Origin: Scedosporium boydii
Lineage: Eukaryota; Ascomycota; Sordariomycetes; Microascales; Microascaceae
Direction of reading: 5' to 3'
Assembly: GCA_002221725.1 (NCBI GenBank)
Contig: NJFT01000241.1
Span: 1 to 59,401, forward strand
Length of the DNA: 59,401 bases
Shown: positions 12,044 to 22,547 of the stretch, in pieces
Numbering within the stretch: the first letter of the stretch is position 1
How the letters are laid out: each line of letters opens with the position of its first letter
The notes under the pieces: model-generated
Told to the model about the DNA's origin: nothing
Databases searched by the model: none
Seen by the model: the letters and a program-made list of their open reading frames with translations, nothing else
Translations under genes and position numbers: made by a program

Positions 12044-13007
12044 GTTGGAGGTATGCTGTGTGAGATGAGGTTGGGTTAGGAAAAATTCAACATCTCGGGC
12101 GCGTGGTTGAAGAAGACGTTGGAAGTGGGTTGCACGCGATCAAACGGAATTAAACGGCACGAAATCAATCAATTAATCAACGAGGAGTCCCCTATTTTCA
12201 GGAAACCATGGCCTGGCCCAAGGGTGCCTAGTTGAGTACCACTGCACTCCGGAAATGCGGCATCCAATGGATTACCAAGCTCAAGAGCTTTCTCGACCAT
12301 TTTCTGTTGGCTCTCAGTTTAGGATCAGTGATATCGAACGAAATTCTCCGAAACACTACCAGCACATGAAGTACAGAGCAAACAAGAGAGAACAGAACAC
12401 AAACGGTCGTGTCGTGTCTCGCCTCTGGTGAAGCCTGGAATTAGCCTTTGTAAAGGAAAAGAGAGAACATTGGAATTAAGTAACATATGCGAAAAAGGAC
12501 ATGGCATTCGTTATATTGAAGAGAATAAAAGTACATAATATTACAGATCAATGCGTGGAGAGGGGGATACCGGGCTTGAACACGCCATTTTCCTTTCCTT
12601 TCAGCAGGGTTGCACTCGTTGGATTGATCAATGATATTAACTTGATCCGTGACACCGGGGCCTGCCCTCTATTTTATCGCCTGGCTGCGCCCGACCCCAA
12701 AAGTTGTGTAACGTCAAACATCAATCAATAACTCAGTACACTCCGGCTGTGACCTTTGGAGTGACGAGCCAAACGCGGACCCAAGCACCGCACCATTCAG
12801 CTGATGGGAGAGAGAATGGACGATGATTTAATGGGATCGCGTCAGGCTTCCCACGGCGGCCTATTCCAGAATTCTTCCCATACTCACAGGCGTGAAGCAT
12901 TTGTTTTCACAGATGAGTAGGCGTTATATCAGGCCCTCAGGACGGAGACTCAACACACAAGAACGAGGGCCCTTTCCCTTCCTCCCTCAATTCATGTACA
13001 CCTCGAC
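12044..13007. other. Divergent intergenic region
   Basis: A 964-bp spacer between two divergent genes, presumably a shared promoter region. Short reading frames here lack coding-like composition. No RNA gene was recognised. Confidence 0.6.
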
Positions 13008-14084
13008 ATGGGCTCCCTATCATCGAAGATTGCCAAAGTTCGACGGAAGACTGCGACAAACCCCCGGGACCCCGCAACACTCAAAACAATATATAAATCT
13101 GCCAGATGTACTTGCTGCAGAGACTCTGAAGAGTGGATTTCTTCAGCCGTACAAAGATGTAAATGAACCCGTATCTGTTCTTGAACATCCCGACATCAAA
13201 TGCTAACAAAACTAACGTCGTAGCCTAAAGCTAGGGACGATAGTGCGTCGTTTCCACTAGATGATCTCGACCTACCGTCAATATCCGACGAAGACCTCTC
13301 ACAACTGCTCTTCACCGCACCAAAACTGTATCACTATGATGGGCCTGTCGCGGTGCGACTCTCAAAATCACTTGCAATGAAGGGCGGTGAAGATGTTGCT
13401 CCCACCGAATCCCAGAACATGGTCTTCGCAGCAGAAACCTTAGGTCTACCGGTCCCTAAGGTCTACCGTGCTTTTACAGCCGACGTCCCCAGCCGCGAGG
13501 AAGGGCAACGCGCCAAGGGGCATTTTATCGTCATGGATTACGTACCAGGACCAACGGTAGAAGGATGTTGGGATTCTCTAGATTCGACCCAGCAGCAATC
13601 TATAATTGCCCAGGTCGTCGCCATGATTGAGACTATGCAAAAGACGCCCCTTGATCTTCCGCCGGGACCTATTGGAGATACGCAAGGACGCAAGTTCCAG
13701 GGACCTTGGTTCACAGACCACGGCGCCGGGCCCTTCGCGACGTTGCAGGAGCTCGAAGATTGGTGCAATCACAAGATTGACGTCTGCATAATGTTTAAAC
13801 AGCTGCCTAAAAGTGCACCTAGGTTTAGATTCAGCAGCGTAGTGCTCACCCATCAGGATGTAGCGCCTCGAAACCTTATCCTCGACTCTCAAGGGAAAGT
13901 GTGGCTCGTTGATTGGGGCTATGCGGGAGTTTACCCTCCTGGGTTTGAGCAGGCTGTCCTCCCGACGCAGTCGACGCGTGCCTTTGCGGACATGGTACTC
14001 TCGAGGCTGTCAGATCGGCAGGATCGCATCGCGGAACAATTCGCTATGATTGGGTATGGGCTTTCGGTTGCGGCACGATTATAA
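13008..14084 (+). CDS. Aminoglycoside phosphotransferase (APH)-fold kinase-like protein
   Basis: Exon 1 starts at ATG 13008. The large exon opens after the TAG acceptor at 13221-13223 and ends at 14084, giving about 333 aa. The exact first intron is ambiguous: 13149-13223 (GTACAA donor) keeps phase 0, while 13159-13230 (GTAAAT donor, AAG acceptor) also keeps an open frame. The protein has the APH-type phosphotransfer motif HQDVAPRN (about residues 257-264: His, catalytic Asp and metal-binding Asn), followed by LVDWGYAGVYPPGFE, the DxG-like metal-binding segment. An upstream FIVMDYVPG resembles the hinge. These features match the phosphotransferase enzyme family (APH), which phosphorylates small molecules. 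Fungal members are numerous and mostly of unknown substrate; nothing here indicates drug resistance. Confidence 0.8.
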
Positions 14085-14261
14085 TCATTGCCTGCGGAAG
14101 AAAAAAAAAATAAAATAAAATAAAAGGAGAAATTTGAATGTCTTAGAAGACTTCACACCATGCAAATGGAACGAGGTGCTGTTACGATGAAAAATAACAC
14201 CAGAATCGCCCCGAGAAGCCAAATGTGACTGTAAAATGTCACTCGAAAAAAGAAAAAAGAA

Positions 14262-14353
14262 CTTCCCTACCAAGGGTCGAACTTGGAATCTTCCGATTTT
14301 CCGCTACGAGAGTGGGTAACAGTCGGACGCCTTAACCATTTGGCCATAGAGAA
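14262..14353 (-). tRNA. tRNA-Asn (anticodon GTT) with a 19-nt intron
   Basis: Reading the minus strand from 14353, the sequence folds as a complete class I tRNA: a 7-bp acceptor stem (one G-U pair), D stem GCC/GGC with a GG-containing loop, anticodon stem TCCGA/TCGGA, a 5-nt variable loop, T stem CCAAG/CTTGG with loop TTCGACC, and discriminator G. The anticodon loop CTGTTAA carries GTT (Asn). A 19-nt intron sits after position 37, the canonical site. Spliced length is 73 nt. A T-rich run follows on the minus strand (A-rich at 14246-14259 on plus), as expected of an RNA polymerase III terminator. The D-arm resembles known fungal tRNA-Asn. Confidence 0.9.
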
Positions 14354-14647
14354 AGGGAAACATCTCGAATCTGGATGCTGGTTGAGACTCCGACCAAGTT
14401 TCAATCGTGAAAAAAGTAAAAAAAGCTGTTGGGAAATGGGGTCGATAGGTCTGCTTTTGCCAGCTGGTGCCAGCCGATTTGAAGAAACTCATTTCATCTC
14501 TCAAAAATCGGAACATCAAGATCGCGAATTTGCAACCCCCGGTTTACTTACACCCAAAGGGATTCCGCTCTCCGGTCCATTGCCCTGTGCTGTCTTGTAA
14601 TATACCTGAAAGGGCTCTCTCGGAGACACCCATACCAGCCAACATCA

Positions 14648-15711
14648 ATGGCATTCCCCCCATCCCTGCTTGCGCGGTCTCCCGCCCGGCTCATCCTCTC
14701 TCAATGCGCGCCAAGCGTCCGCACCATCACAACCAGCTCATGCCTCAATGCCGGTCACAATAAGTGGTCCAAGATTCGACACGAGAAAGGTGCTGCCGAC
14801 CGCAAGCGGAGCACGCAAAACATTAGCCTTGCGAAAGCCATAACCGACGCCACTAGAAGTATGTACCACTCCTCCTCTTCGTAGTAGATAGTCTCTCACG
14901 CCTCTTCCCCTACTCACTCACACAACTCACCTTATCCTAAATAAAAATAAAAATAAAAATTCTCTCATGTAACCTGTCCTGAGTTAACACTCCAAAACCT
15001 CCCCTACCAACAGAAGGCGGCCCCAACTACAAAAACGACAACCCCGCCCTCGCCGCCGCCATAGCAGCCGCCAAAGCCGCCAACGTAACCTCCGCCTTCA
15101 TCGAGCGCGCCATAGCCCGCGGCCAAGCGCGTTCCCTCTCCGGCGACGCCCTCGAAAAAATGACCGTCGAGGCCGTCATGCCGGGCAACGTCGCCCTCAT
15201 CCTCGACGTCGAAACGGACAGTCGGCTGCGGAGCCTGCAGGAGCTCAACCGTCTCGTGAAGAAGGCGGGCGGGAAGCCCGGGTCTACGCTGTTCTACTTC
15301 GAGCAGTGCGGACGGATCGTGCTCGAGAAGAAGGATGAGGGGACGGCGCTGGCGGAGTGGGAGGAGGAGGTGATGGGTGCTGTGTTGGAGGAGGAGGGCG
15401 TGTTGGATGTGGAGGGGGAGGAAGATGAGGAAGAGGTCGTCGTGTGGACTGTTGCGGGGGAGACGGGGAGCGTTGCGCAGGTTGTGAGGGAGAGGTTGGG
15501 GGTTGAGCCGAAGGGGGTGGATTTGGTTTGGAGGGCCAAGGAGGATATGAGGGTTGCGGTGGAGGATGGGGCTGTTGCGGAGGAGTTGGGGAAGTTTTTG
15601 GAGGCGTTGGAGGATTTCCCGGAGGTGGTGGGGACGTTTATCAATGCTGAGAAGGGGGAGATTTCGGATGAGGCGTGGGCGAAGGTGCAGGATAGCCTGA
15701 TTTCGCCTTGA
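14648..15711 (+). CDS. YebC/TACO1-family mitochondrial translational regulator
   Basis: Exons 14648-14858 and 15014-15711 flank an intron 14859-15013 (GTATGT...CAG), giving 302 aa. The first 35 or so residues are basic and hydroxylated (Arg, Ser, no Asp or Glu), fitting a mitochondrial presequence. Next comes the family signature AGHNKWSKIRHEKGAAD, and the splice restores RKGGPNYKNDNPALAAAI, the conserved YebC segment. The rest matches the family (FIERAIARG, MPGNVALILDVETD). YebC/TACO1 proteins are DUF28 members; human TACO1 activates translation of mitochondrial COX1. The C-terminal third is strongly acidic, as is common in fungal forms. The start at 14648 is the first ATG and lies just upstream of the presequence. 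Its convergent neighbour encodes Pet100, another complex IV biogenesis factor. Confidence 0.9.
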
Positions 15712-16256
15712 TGATGGGGAAGAGGTTGGTTTTGAGGAGGGTTTTATGAGTATGTGTACAAATACCTGTTTTTCTTCTTCGTTTTCTCCCTTTTTCTTAT
15801 CCTTTTGTTCTATAGATGTGCATCATAGAATCCTAGACCTTACAAAAAAACAATATATCCCATGTACATTATATACATACTATACAAGCGGATGAAATAT
15901 CCACCATGATGAAAAGAGGGGAGAGAATGTCCCAGACTTGATTTCCCAAATCAGGACAGCAAGCACCAAACATATGAACGCCCGTATCTGAAAAGCGCCA
16001 CGAGACGTGCCAATCCCCTTCGTTCTTCCCAATGCTATAATCGTACAACACAGGGGTCTTTCTCCTCGCTGATTGGATTTCCCGCCGAGGGGCTATTTGT
16101 CGTTCTTTTTCCCTTCTCCAAGTAGCATTTATTTCCTTCTCTTATTCTTCGTTTCTTCGCCGTTTCAGGCTCTTCTGCCTCGTCCGGTATCGTCTTCAGC
16201 AAGTCGTTCGGAAAGGGGAGCGGGTGGGCCCCGGGGTGGGATTGCCGTCGGTCTCC
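15712..16256. other. Convergent 3' spacer between TACO1 and PET100
   Basis: A 545-bp AT-rich spacer between two convergent genes, probably both 3' untranslated regions. No coding or RNA feature was seen. Confidence 0.6.
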
Positions 16257-16636
16257 TTACTCCTCTGCGTCGTCCCTCCTCGCCGCCTGCTGCATAGCCC
16301 TCCTCTCCATCAAAACCCTCTGCCTCGCCACAATCTTCTCATACTCGGCCTTGATCTCGTCCCTCGAGTGCGGCACCTTGTTCGTCTCCTCGGCCTTGGG
16401 CCAGAATCCCTCCACGGCGAAGCGGCTGTCGAGGTTCGTGCCGAAGTAGTACATGAATCCGATGGGGAACATGAGGTATACGCCGAACTATTTCAATTTG
16501 CGCAAATGGTCAGCCTGGTGGTTGCGTAGAAGAGAAGGGGGGGAGGTGGCAGTTGCTGTTGTTGGGCGTTGGTGTGCGGTGGTGGGTGGTAAGTGGTCTG
16601 ATGTACCCTGAAGACTTCAAGATTGACTCCTCCCAT
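16257..16636 (-). CDS. PET100: Pet100-like cytochrome c oxidase assembly factor
   Basis: A tiny first exon 16636-16607 (10 codons, MGGVNLEVFR) joins exon 2 at 16487-16257 across intron 16606-16488 (GTACAT donor, TAG acceptor), giving 86 aa. The join creates LEVFRFGVYLMFPIGFMYYF, the N-terminal membrane segment typical of Pet100. The rest (FAVEGFWPKAEETNK, then a charged helix rich in Arg and Glu) also matches. Pet100 is a small inner-membrane protein that helps assemble cytochrome c oxidase subcomplexes. The splice is supported by phase and by restoring the conserved start; without exon 1 the protein would begin inside the membrane helix. It lies tail-to-tail with the TACO1 homologue, which acts in the same pathway. 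Confidence 0.88.
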
Positions 16637-18161
16637 TGTGACGAATGTCTTGAAAATAATATAGCTTTTCTTTTGCGCACGCGGAATATCGAATCGTCTC
16701 GACGCGTAAGTTTATCGGCCGTTGAATTCTGTATTTTTGGATCTTTCTGTCGTTGGGGTATTGTTCAATTCGTTCGTTGTCGTCGACTCGTTCGCGGTGG
16801 CAAGCTCAGTCTCGGATCAAATGCAAATGCGGCTCAATCAAAAGGAAAAAGTTTCTAAGCAATGGTCCAGACCCCAGGATACAAGGTACTTCCCACTGCA
16901 CAGCGCCCAGGGACGAGACGTCGCACGTAAACGATTGTCCACTAACAATTGGACTTTTGAGTCGCCGACAACTGGCGGCTTTCACTGTTCAAGGGTACAG
17001 AGGTCACTTTCCATTGAATTTTTCTGTCACTTCTCACCTCAGTCCACTTTCCGTGTTCCGGTTCTTTTACATTGTAATGGGAAGCCTCGGCATTCTATTC
17101 GATGTTCGCCTCCCAAACTACCGGGACAAGACCGTACATATCTGAAGTATTCATCACATTCTTTAAAGTAACACAACTTCCGTTGACCAAGATTTCCAAT
17201 TGCCGCCCCCGACGAGGAGGGAGAAAGTACACGTGCTCACCGAAACACATCAATATCACGAGGCATCCAGGCATGCCAAGTAAACTACTACGCATACATC
17301 GCCAATTCATACACCAAACTCACTCCCCAGACGGGGAGACACTCCAGATAGATAAACCCACATCTATATTATCAAGTCCTTCCCAACCGATACTATCAAA
17401 ACATTTCCATCCCCAGATGTCTAAGTCTCCAGACATCTACAACACCCCCTTCTCTTCTCACAACTATATATATACACATACGGAATCCTCTCGAGGATAA
17501 GAATATCGAAAAAATAGAAGAAACAGACACAAGGGAAAGGGAAAAAAGACTCAAAACGGACATGCGGGCGTAAAATCTCAAATGAACCCTACCCTTATTG
17601 TACTTTGGCCCCTTGTATGATATAATGCCCGCCCCATTGCACACCTCTGCAGCCGTTTCGGATGATGATGATGATAAGCACACAATGAAAGAAAAGTGAA
17701 GAGGTAGTAAAAAGAAGAGGACAAAACAACATTGAAAATGAAGAAGAAGAAAAAAATGATAAGGACCCCAGTAAGATGCGCCTATAAAACCCATATATTC
17801 CCCCTTCTTTGCATTTGGAAAAGAAAGAAAAAAAGAAAAAAAAAAAAAAATTCCTGTGTTTTGTATATTTTGCCAACAAAAGATGAATGAATTACTTCCC
17901 ACTTCCCTCTTTCTTTCCCATACCCAGTGATGGACCCGGTTTAGATAGATAGCTTTAAGCGCAGAGAAAACAACGAAAAAGTAAGACATAAAATATGAAG
18001 GAACGACAAGAACCACTCCATTGCCGTAATGATCCGGGAGGAGAACTCGGAAATATAAGAGGTATAGATGTTGGAAGTAAAGAGCAAAGACGGCTTCGGA
18101 GGACCAGGAGCAAAATCGCCGGACTAGGTAGGTGCTGTCGGCCGGCCGTTGTAGTGGTTCA
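16637..18161. other. Intergenic region between PET100 start and the disordered-protein stop
   Basis: About 1.5 kb, AT-rich in its right half, with an A run near 17835-17850. It should hold the PET100 promoter and the 3' untranslated region of the gene at 18162. A 206-codon minus-strand open frame (17396-18016) is Phe-rich, of T-rich composition, and was judged non-coding. Confidence 0.6.
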
Positions 18162-20732
18162 CTACTTCAAAACAACCGGCTCGTTATCCCTCTCTCCTAG
18201 CCCCATCGCCTCCTCCATCAAAAACCTCTCCGTCAAACTCCTCGGCGTCCCCGAAAATACCAGCGGCCCGGACAAGCTCGCGCGGAAGCTGCTCAGGTCG
18301 CCGTCGTCCATGCCGCTGCGGCCGTCGAGCCCTCCGACAAACGTGTTGAAGTCGCCCAGGGCGGCCGCGCGCTCGTGCACTTCGGGGTTGACGACGACGG
18401 GCATGGTGATGGAGCGGCCTTTGTAGGAACCTACAGTGGGGACTTGGAACCTGGCCGTTAGGGCCGGGGTTGAGGTTGGGGCCGGGGCTGGAGCTGGTCC
18501 TGAGGCTGATGTTGACGCCTGTGGAGTTTGGGGAGCGGGAGGGGGGATGTCCACGGCGGGAGATGTAGAGTATAGATTCAGCGGGCCATGGGGTTGATCT
18601 GGTTCGTCTTCCGCTTCAGATTCGGCTTCCTCATCCGGTTCAAAAACCTGGGGAGGCGCAGGTTTCGGCATTCCTTCCGACACCTCGAAATCAAACACAT
18701 CCCCTCCATCGAAATCCTCGTAGTCCCTCGACGTCGGCTCGGCAGATTTCTGTTTCGTCTCCGAAGACTCTGCCGCCACGTTTTCCTTAGCCTGCGGCGC
18801 ACTGTCCGATGGCGAAGTGTCAGCTGTCGATTTCGATGCTTCTTCCGCACTCGTCGAAGTTACACTCGCTTCCGAAGGAGGCGCGGGGGCGACCTTTCGC
18901 TCGGGAGATGCAGAAGCAGGCGGTCTCTTGGCAGCCTTAGATTTCGACGCCATGGAGAGGAAATCGTCGTCCGAAGAATCGTCCGAGTCCTGTTCTTCTT
19001 CCTCCTCCTCTCGCCAGCCCCGCTGCTCCACCGGAGCACCCAACAACGTCCTCACGCGATCCGGCGGCCTCTTCGCTGCCGACCCACCAGGCGTCCGTCG
19101 GAACTTATCCGCCTCCCGTAACGAGGTCAAGGAATTCTTGGCCTTGGACAGCGCCACGGCGGGTATTATTACGTCCTCCTCGTCCGGGTCCGGGTCCTGC
19201 GTGACGGGAATCCAGACCGTACTCGAGTCAAGGGGCAACTTGGACAGCGCCCTTAACGCCTGGGAAGACGACACCTTTTTTGGCGGCGGATCTTCGCGCG
19301 CTTCTAGATCCGAAAGGCCAAGGATAACCGCAGCGCTGAGGGGCGTGGTGGGATCCACCTCCTCTTTGAGTCCCGAGACGGTGTACGAATTACTGCTAGC
19401 GCCTGATAAATGTTGCCTGACGTCCTGGAGACTGGTCGAGGGTGATGAGGTAGGCAGCACTTGGTTGCCGCCGACGTCGAAGCGGACACGTCGCGGGCTC
19501 TGAGGTTTTGTGGGATTCGACGACCGACGAAGCGCGCTCCTCCTGGATTTCGAGTCGCTCTTATCCGAGAGCGCTGACGAGGTTGACACATCGTCCGTGG
19601 CGCGGCGGCCGGGGGAGGGTCTCGTGAGTAATTGCACCGAGGAGGGGGAACTCGAGGCAGCACTGTCGACGGCGTCTAGGTCGCCTGCAGCCGCGGCAGC
19701 AGCAATAGAGCCTGCAACATCCATTGTCGGCAGATTTGTTATTGTTGTAGGAGTAATAAACCGATGTGCGGACCTCGACCTTGGAGGGGTGGGCGGTGAT
19801 CTAAGACGATTATAGGAGCCGTCTACGAGGGGCAAAAAAGTAGGGGTAAAAACCCCACGAAGCTCGGCTTCTCGGTCGTCTGGCGAATCGGGCATGTGGT
19901 CAATGCCTTGGGGGTCATAGGGAGACGGCGTGGGTTGTGACGAAGAGGAGGAGGATGATGGATGGGGTGGTGGCGTCGAGGGTCGAGGTAAGCCGGAAGT
20001 GGGAGGCGGGCCCTCGTGATCGGCGGAGGAATGGGGTGCGGCTGCTGGTGCTGCTGCAGGAGCAGAGGGAGTAGCGGCGCTTGCCGTTATGGTGGAGTCG
20101 GAGGCACGAGTATTATTATTATTACTACTACTTCCAGTCGTGGTGGCGTCGGGATTGATCAATGTGGACGAGGCGGAGGGACAATGAGCGACAGGAACAG
20201 GGGGGGAGGAACCAGCAGGAGCAGAAACAGGAGCAGGCATCAGACTCGGACTCGGTGCATCAAGATCAATTTGATCAATTTGAGGTGGTGGTGACTCAGC
20301 TCGGTAGAAGCCGGCTGTTGTCGTGGGTGGTGGTGGTGTTGTTAATAGTGTTGGCGTCGGTGATTGCGGTGCCGGTACCGCTGCTGGGGTCGCTGAGGCT
20401 TCGGTGGGTGTTTCTGGCGCTGGCGTGGGTGTTGCCAGACCTGGTGTGGGCGCCACAGTGTCAATCGGCGCCATCGGTATCGCTGCTGCTGACCTGCCCC
20501 AGCCGCCTGCTGGTGTTGCTGTTAGTGCAGGGCTGATGGCCGAGTACGAGCCCAGCGAATTCGCAACGGCGTCCTGGACTCGGGCAGACACGGCGGGATC
20601 CAAATTGGTCAGCAACTCCTGCGAGTATCGGTTGAATTCGTCTGCCAGGTCTTGTCGGTACGCGGCGACCTTGTTGTCGAGCTCGGCGAGTTTGGCTTGG
20701 AGGTCAGTGATCAGCCTTGTGGCGTCATCCAT
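18162..20732 (-). CDS. Large disordered protein of unknown function, 856 aa
   Basis: Single exon, ATG at 20732. Residues 1-60 look like a short coiled coil (TRLITDLQAKLAELDNKVAA). Residues about 65-300 are Pro/Ser/Thr/Ala low complexity. The middle carries basic Ser/Arg stretches and several acidic runs (for example EEEEEEQDSDDSSDDD). The last 90 or so residues become ordered again (TVGSYKGRSITMPVVV, then FNTFVGGLDG and SLSGPLVFSGTPRSLTERF). This layout suggests a scaffold or regulatory protein with short interaction motifs. No enzyme domain was recognised and no function is proposed. Open-frame length and lack of internal stops on a GC-rich strand support it as real. The 3' side is a long AT-rich spacer; the 5' side faces the 4.8-kb spacer. 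Confidence 0.7.
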   Translation of the reverse strand: MDDATRLITDLQAKLAELDNKVAAYRQDLADEFNRYSQELLTNLDPAVSARVQDAVANSLGSYSAISPALTATPAGGWGRSAAAIPMAPIDTVAPTPGLATPTPAPETPTEASATPAAVPAPQSPTPTLLTTPPPPTTTAGFYRAESPPPQIDQIDLDAPSPSLMPAPVSAPAGSSPPVPVAHCPSASSTLINPDATTTGSSSNNNNTRASDSTITASAATPSAPAAAPAAAPHSSADHEGPPPTSGLPRPSTPPPHPSSSSSSSQPTPSPYDPQGIDHMPDSPDDREAELRGVFTPTFLPLVDGSYNRLRSPPTPPRSRSAHRFITPTTITNLPTMDVAGSIAAAAAAGDLDAVDSAASSSPSSVQLLTRPSPGRRATDDVSTSSALSDKSDSKSRRSALRRSSNPTKPQSPRRVRFDVGGNQVLPTSSPSTSLQDVRQHLSGASSNSYTVSGLKEEVDPTTPLSAAVILGLSDLEAREDPPPKKVSSSQALRALSKLPLDSSTVWIPVTQDPDPDEEDVIIPAVALSKAKNSLTSLREADKFRRTPGGSAAKRPPDRVRTLLGAPVEQRGWREEEEEEQDSDDSSDDDFLSMASKSKAAKRPPASASPERKVAPAPPSEASVTSTSAEEASKSTADTSPSDSAPQAKENVAAESSETKQKSAEPTSRDYEDFDGGDVFDFEVSEGMPKPAPPQVFEPDEEAESEAEDEPDQPHGPLNLYSTSPAVDIPPPAPQTPQASTSASGPAPAPAPTSTPALTARFQVPTVGSYKGRSITMPVVVNPEVHERAAALGDFNTFVGGLDGRSGMDDGDLSSFRASLSGPLVFSGTPRSLTERFLMEEAMGLGERDNEPVVLK

Positions 20733-21455
20733 CGCTGCTTTAGCTGTGTGAAGATGGAGATGGAGTGGAGCGGACTAGGCGAAACGAAAGGAACAAGGTT
20801 CGATTCGTATGCGCATGGCGCAAGAAAAGACCTGATCCTGACTTGGGGCTTGCGTAGCCGAGTAAAGGCTGGAATTGTCCTCTCTTTTTTTGAAGAAATT
20901 GGACAAGAATTTTTTTCGGGTCGAGGCGTGAAAGTGTCTGTCCGTGACCTACATGCGTCCGGCAGTGGGGTGTGTCGGAGAGGAATAAGAAGCAGAGAGA
21001 ATGGACGAAGGGGATAGGAAAGTTAAAGACGCCCCGAGAAGGAAGCGGACGAGTGGGAGAAGAACAAAATGAATCGAGTGGTTAAAAGAAGGAAGAATAA
21101 TACTAAGAAAAAAAAAAAAAAAGTGTGGTCGAAAGCTAGAAAAAGAAAAGAAGAAAAAAAAAAGGTTCAAGGTCAAGTGAGCCGAGAACAAGGGAGAGAT
21201 GATGCCAACGACGAAACGCGCATGGGCAACGCACAGCAACAAACACAAAAAAATTAATGTATTTGTATTGGTGATAGGCTTGGACAGGGCTTGGAACAAC
21301 AGCACAGCACACAGAAGGTGTTTAAACTGGCGGCACAATCCCGATATCGATTGGAGAGTCGGAGCTAGGCGAAAAGCCCATGTGTTTGTGTGTTTGTTGT
21401 ACACGTTCTTTTGGGGTGTGTGAAGAGGCGAGCGGTGAGACGGCAAAGGGTCGAT

Positions 21456-21476
21456 TCACGGCTCACGGCTCACGGC
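21456..21476. repeat. TCACGGC tandem repeat, 3 copies
   Basis: Three perfect 7-bp head-to-tail copies in the spacer upstream of the disordered-protein gene. Confidence 0.8.
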
Positions 21477-22520
21477 TCGAGAGGCTGGTTGTTTGGCAGC
21501 CGTGAAGAGAAATTTTTTTAAGATTTTCGAAGCAAGCCGGGAACTTGGAAGCAATGGAACATCGAGGAAGCCGCGAAGTACCATACCCTGTAGAAGTATC
21601 GTGGAAACAAGGGCCTGAGCGATACAAAGGGTAGAAGAGTCTACTTCGTGAGTTCTCACACGACTTGGTAATAATGAAGGGAATTTTGTATGCTTGATTT
21701 ACCCTACAAAGTATGAACTATTACGAAGTATCAACCGCAAAAGACGGGGCGCCCGGGACCGAGCGCTGGGACTTTAATCTGTCAACCCTGCACTGCGCCG
21801 GGTCTTGAAGAGAAAGTCTGGGAACAAGGGAACCAGACGTTTGGTACTTCCATGGATTCGCCCGCCAATTTGATCCACGTTCGTCCCCAGCCATTTTTGA
21901 TCAGAGATGTCACCCAGTTACCCAGTGCCGGGCCATGCCTTTTTTTCCCCTGTAGTGTATGTACTTCATACTCAGGTACTTTGGGCGTTGGGTTAAAGTA
22001 GCATTCTTCTCCAATCTGGGCCTCTTTCCAGCCCTCCAGCAACCTGGAATATACCTCGGTACTTCGTTACTTCTAGTGTACAAAGTGGTGGTGGGGCCGG
22101 TTGATGGCACTAAACTGCAGCTGTGCACCGAGGACGCTCTCAAGAGCCGACGGAGTTTGACAAGAAGGAATCTGCATCTGCAGGCCGTTTTGGCTCCAAT
22201 GTGGAGGGCGTCGGCACGGTCGATTGTGGTTGTCAGAAGTATTACACGACGAAGCACACGGGGCGATGGTACATGTTGGCATTGAGATATCTATGGATTG
22301 CGATTGATACTTCGATGTCGCCTCAATCAAGAGCCCGGCCAGCTCCTCGACAATCTTTCGAAGGTAAAAGGCATGGATTGACGGAGCTGAGTGCCCACTT
22401 CGAAGAGTATAAAGTAGTTCACAACTACAGGTACTACCGTAGTGCTACAACTACAATTGTATATAACACCATCATTAATGCACAACACTAGTCTGCACTA
22501 AATAAGCACTCTATGTTGAG

Positions 22521-22547
22521 TTTGAGTGGTTTGAGTGGTTTGAGTGG
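22521..22547. repeat. TTTGAGTGG tandem repeat, 3 copies
   Basis: Three perfect 9-bp head-to-tail copies, preceded by a partial copy (TTGAG). Probably a replication-slippage minisatellite. Confidence 0.9.

Noticed and set aside
13353..14084. APH gene starting at 13353
   Set aside because: The codon there is GTG and open coding sequence continues upstream to a splice acceptor at 13223.
17396..18016. 206-codon minus-strand frame rich in Phe and Ser
   Set aside because: Arises from T-rich 3' untranslated sequence; long Phe runs come from homopolymers.
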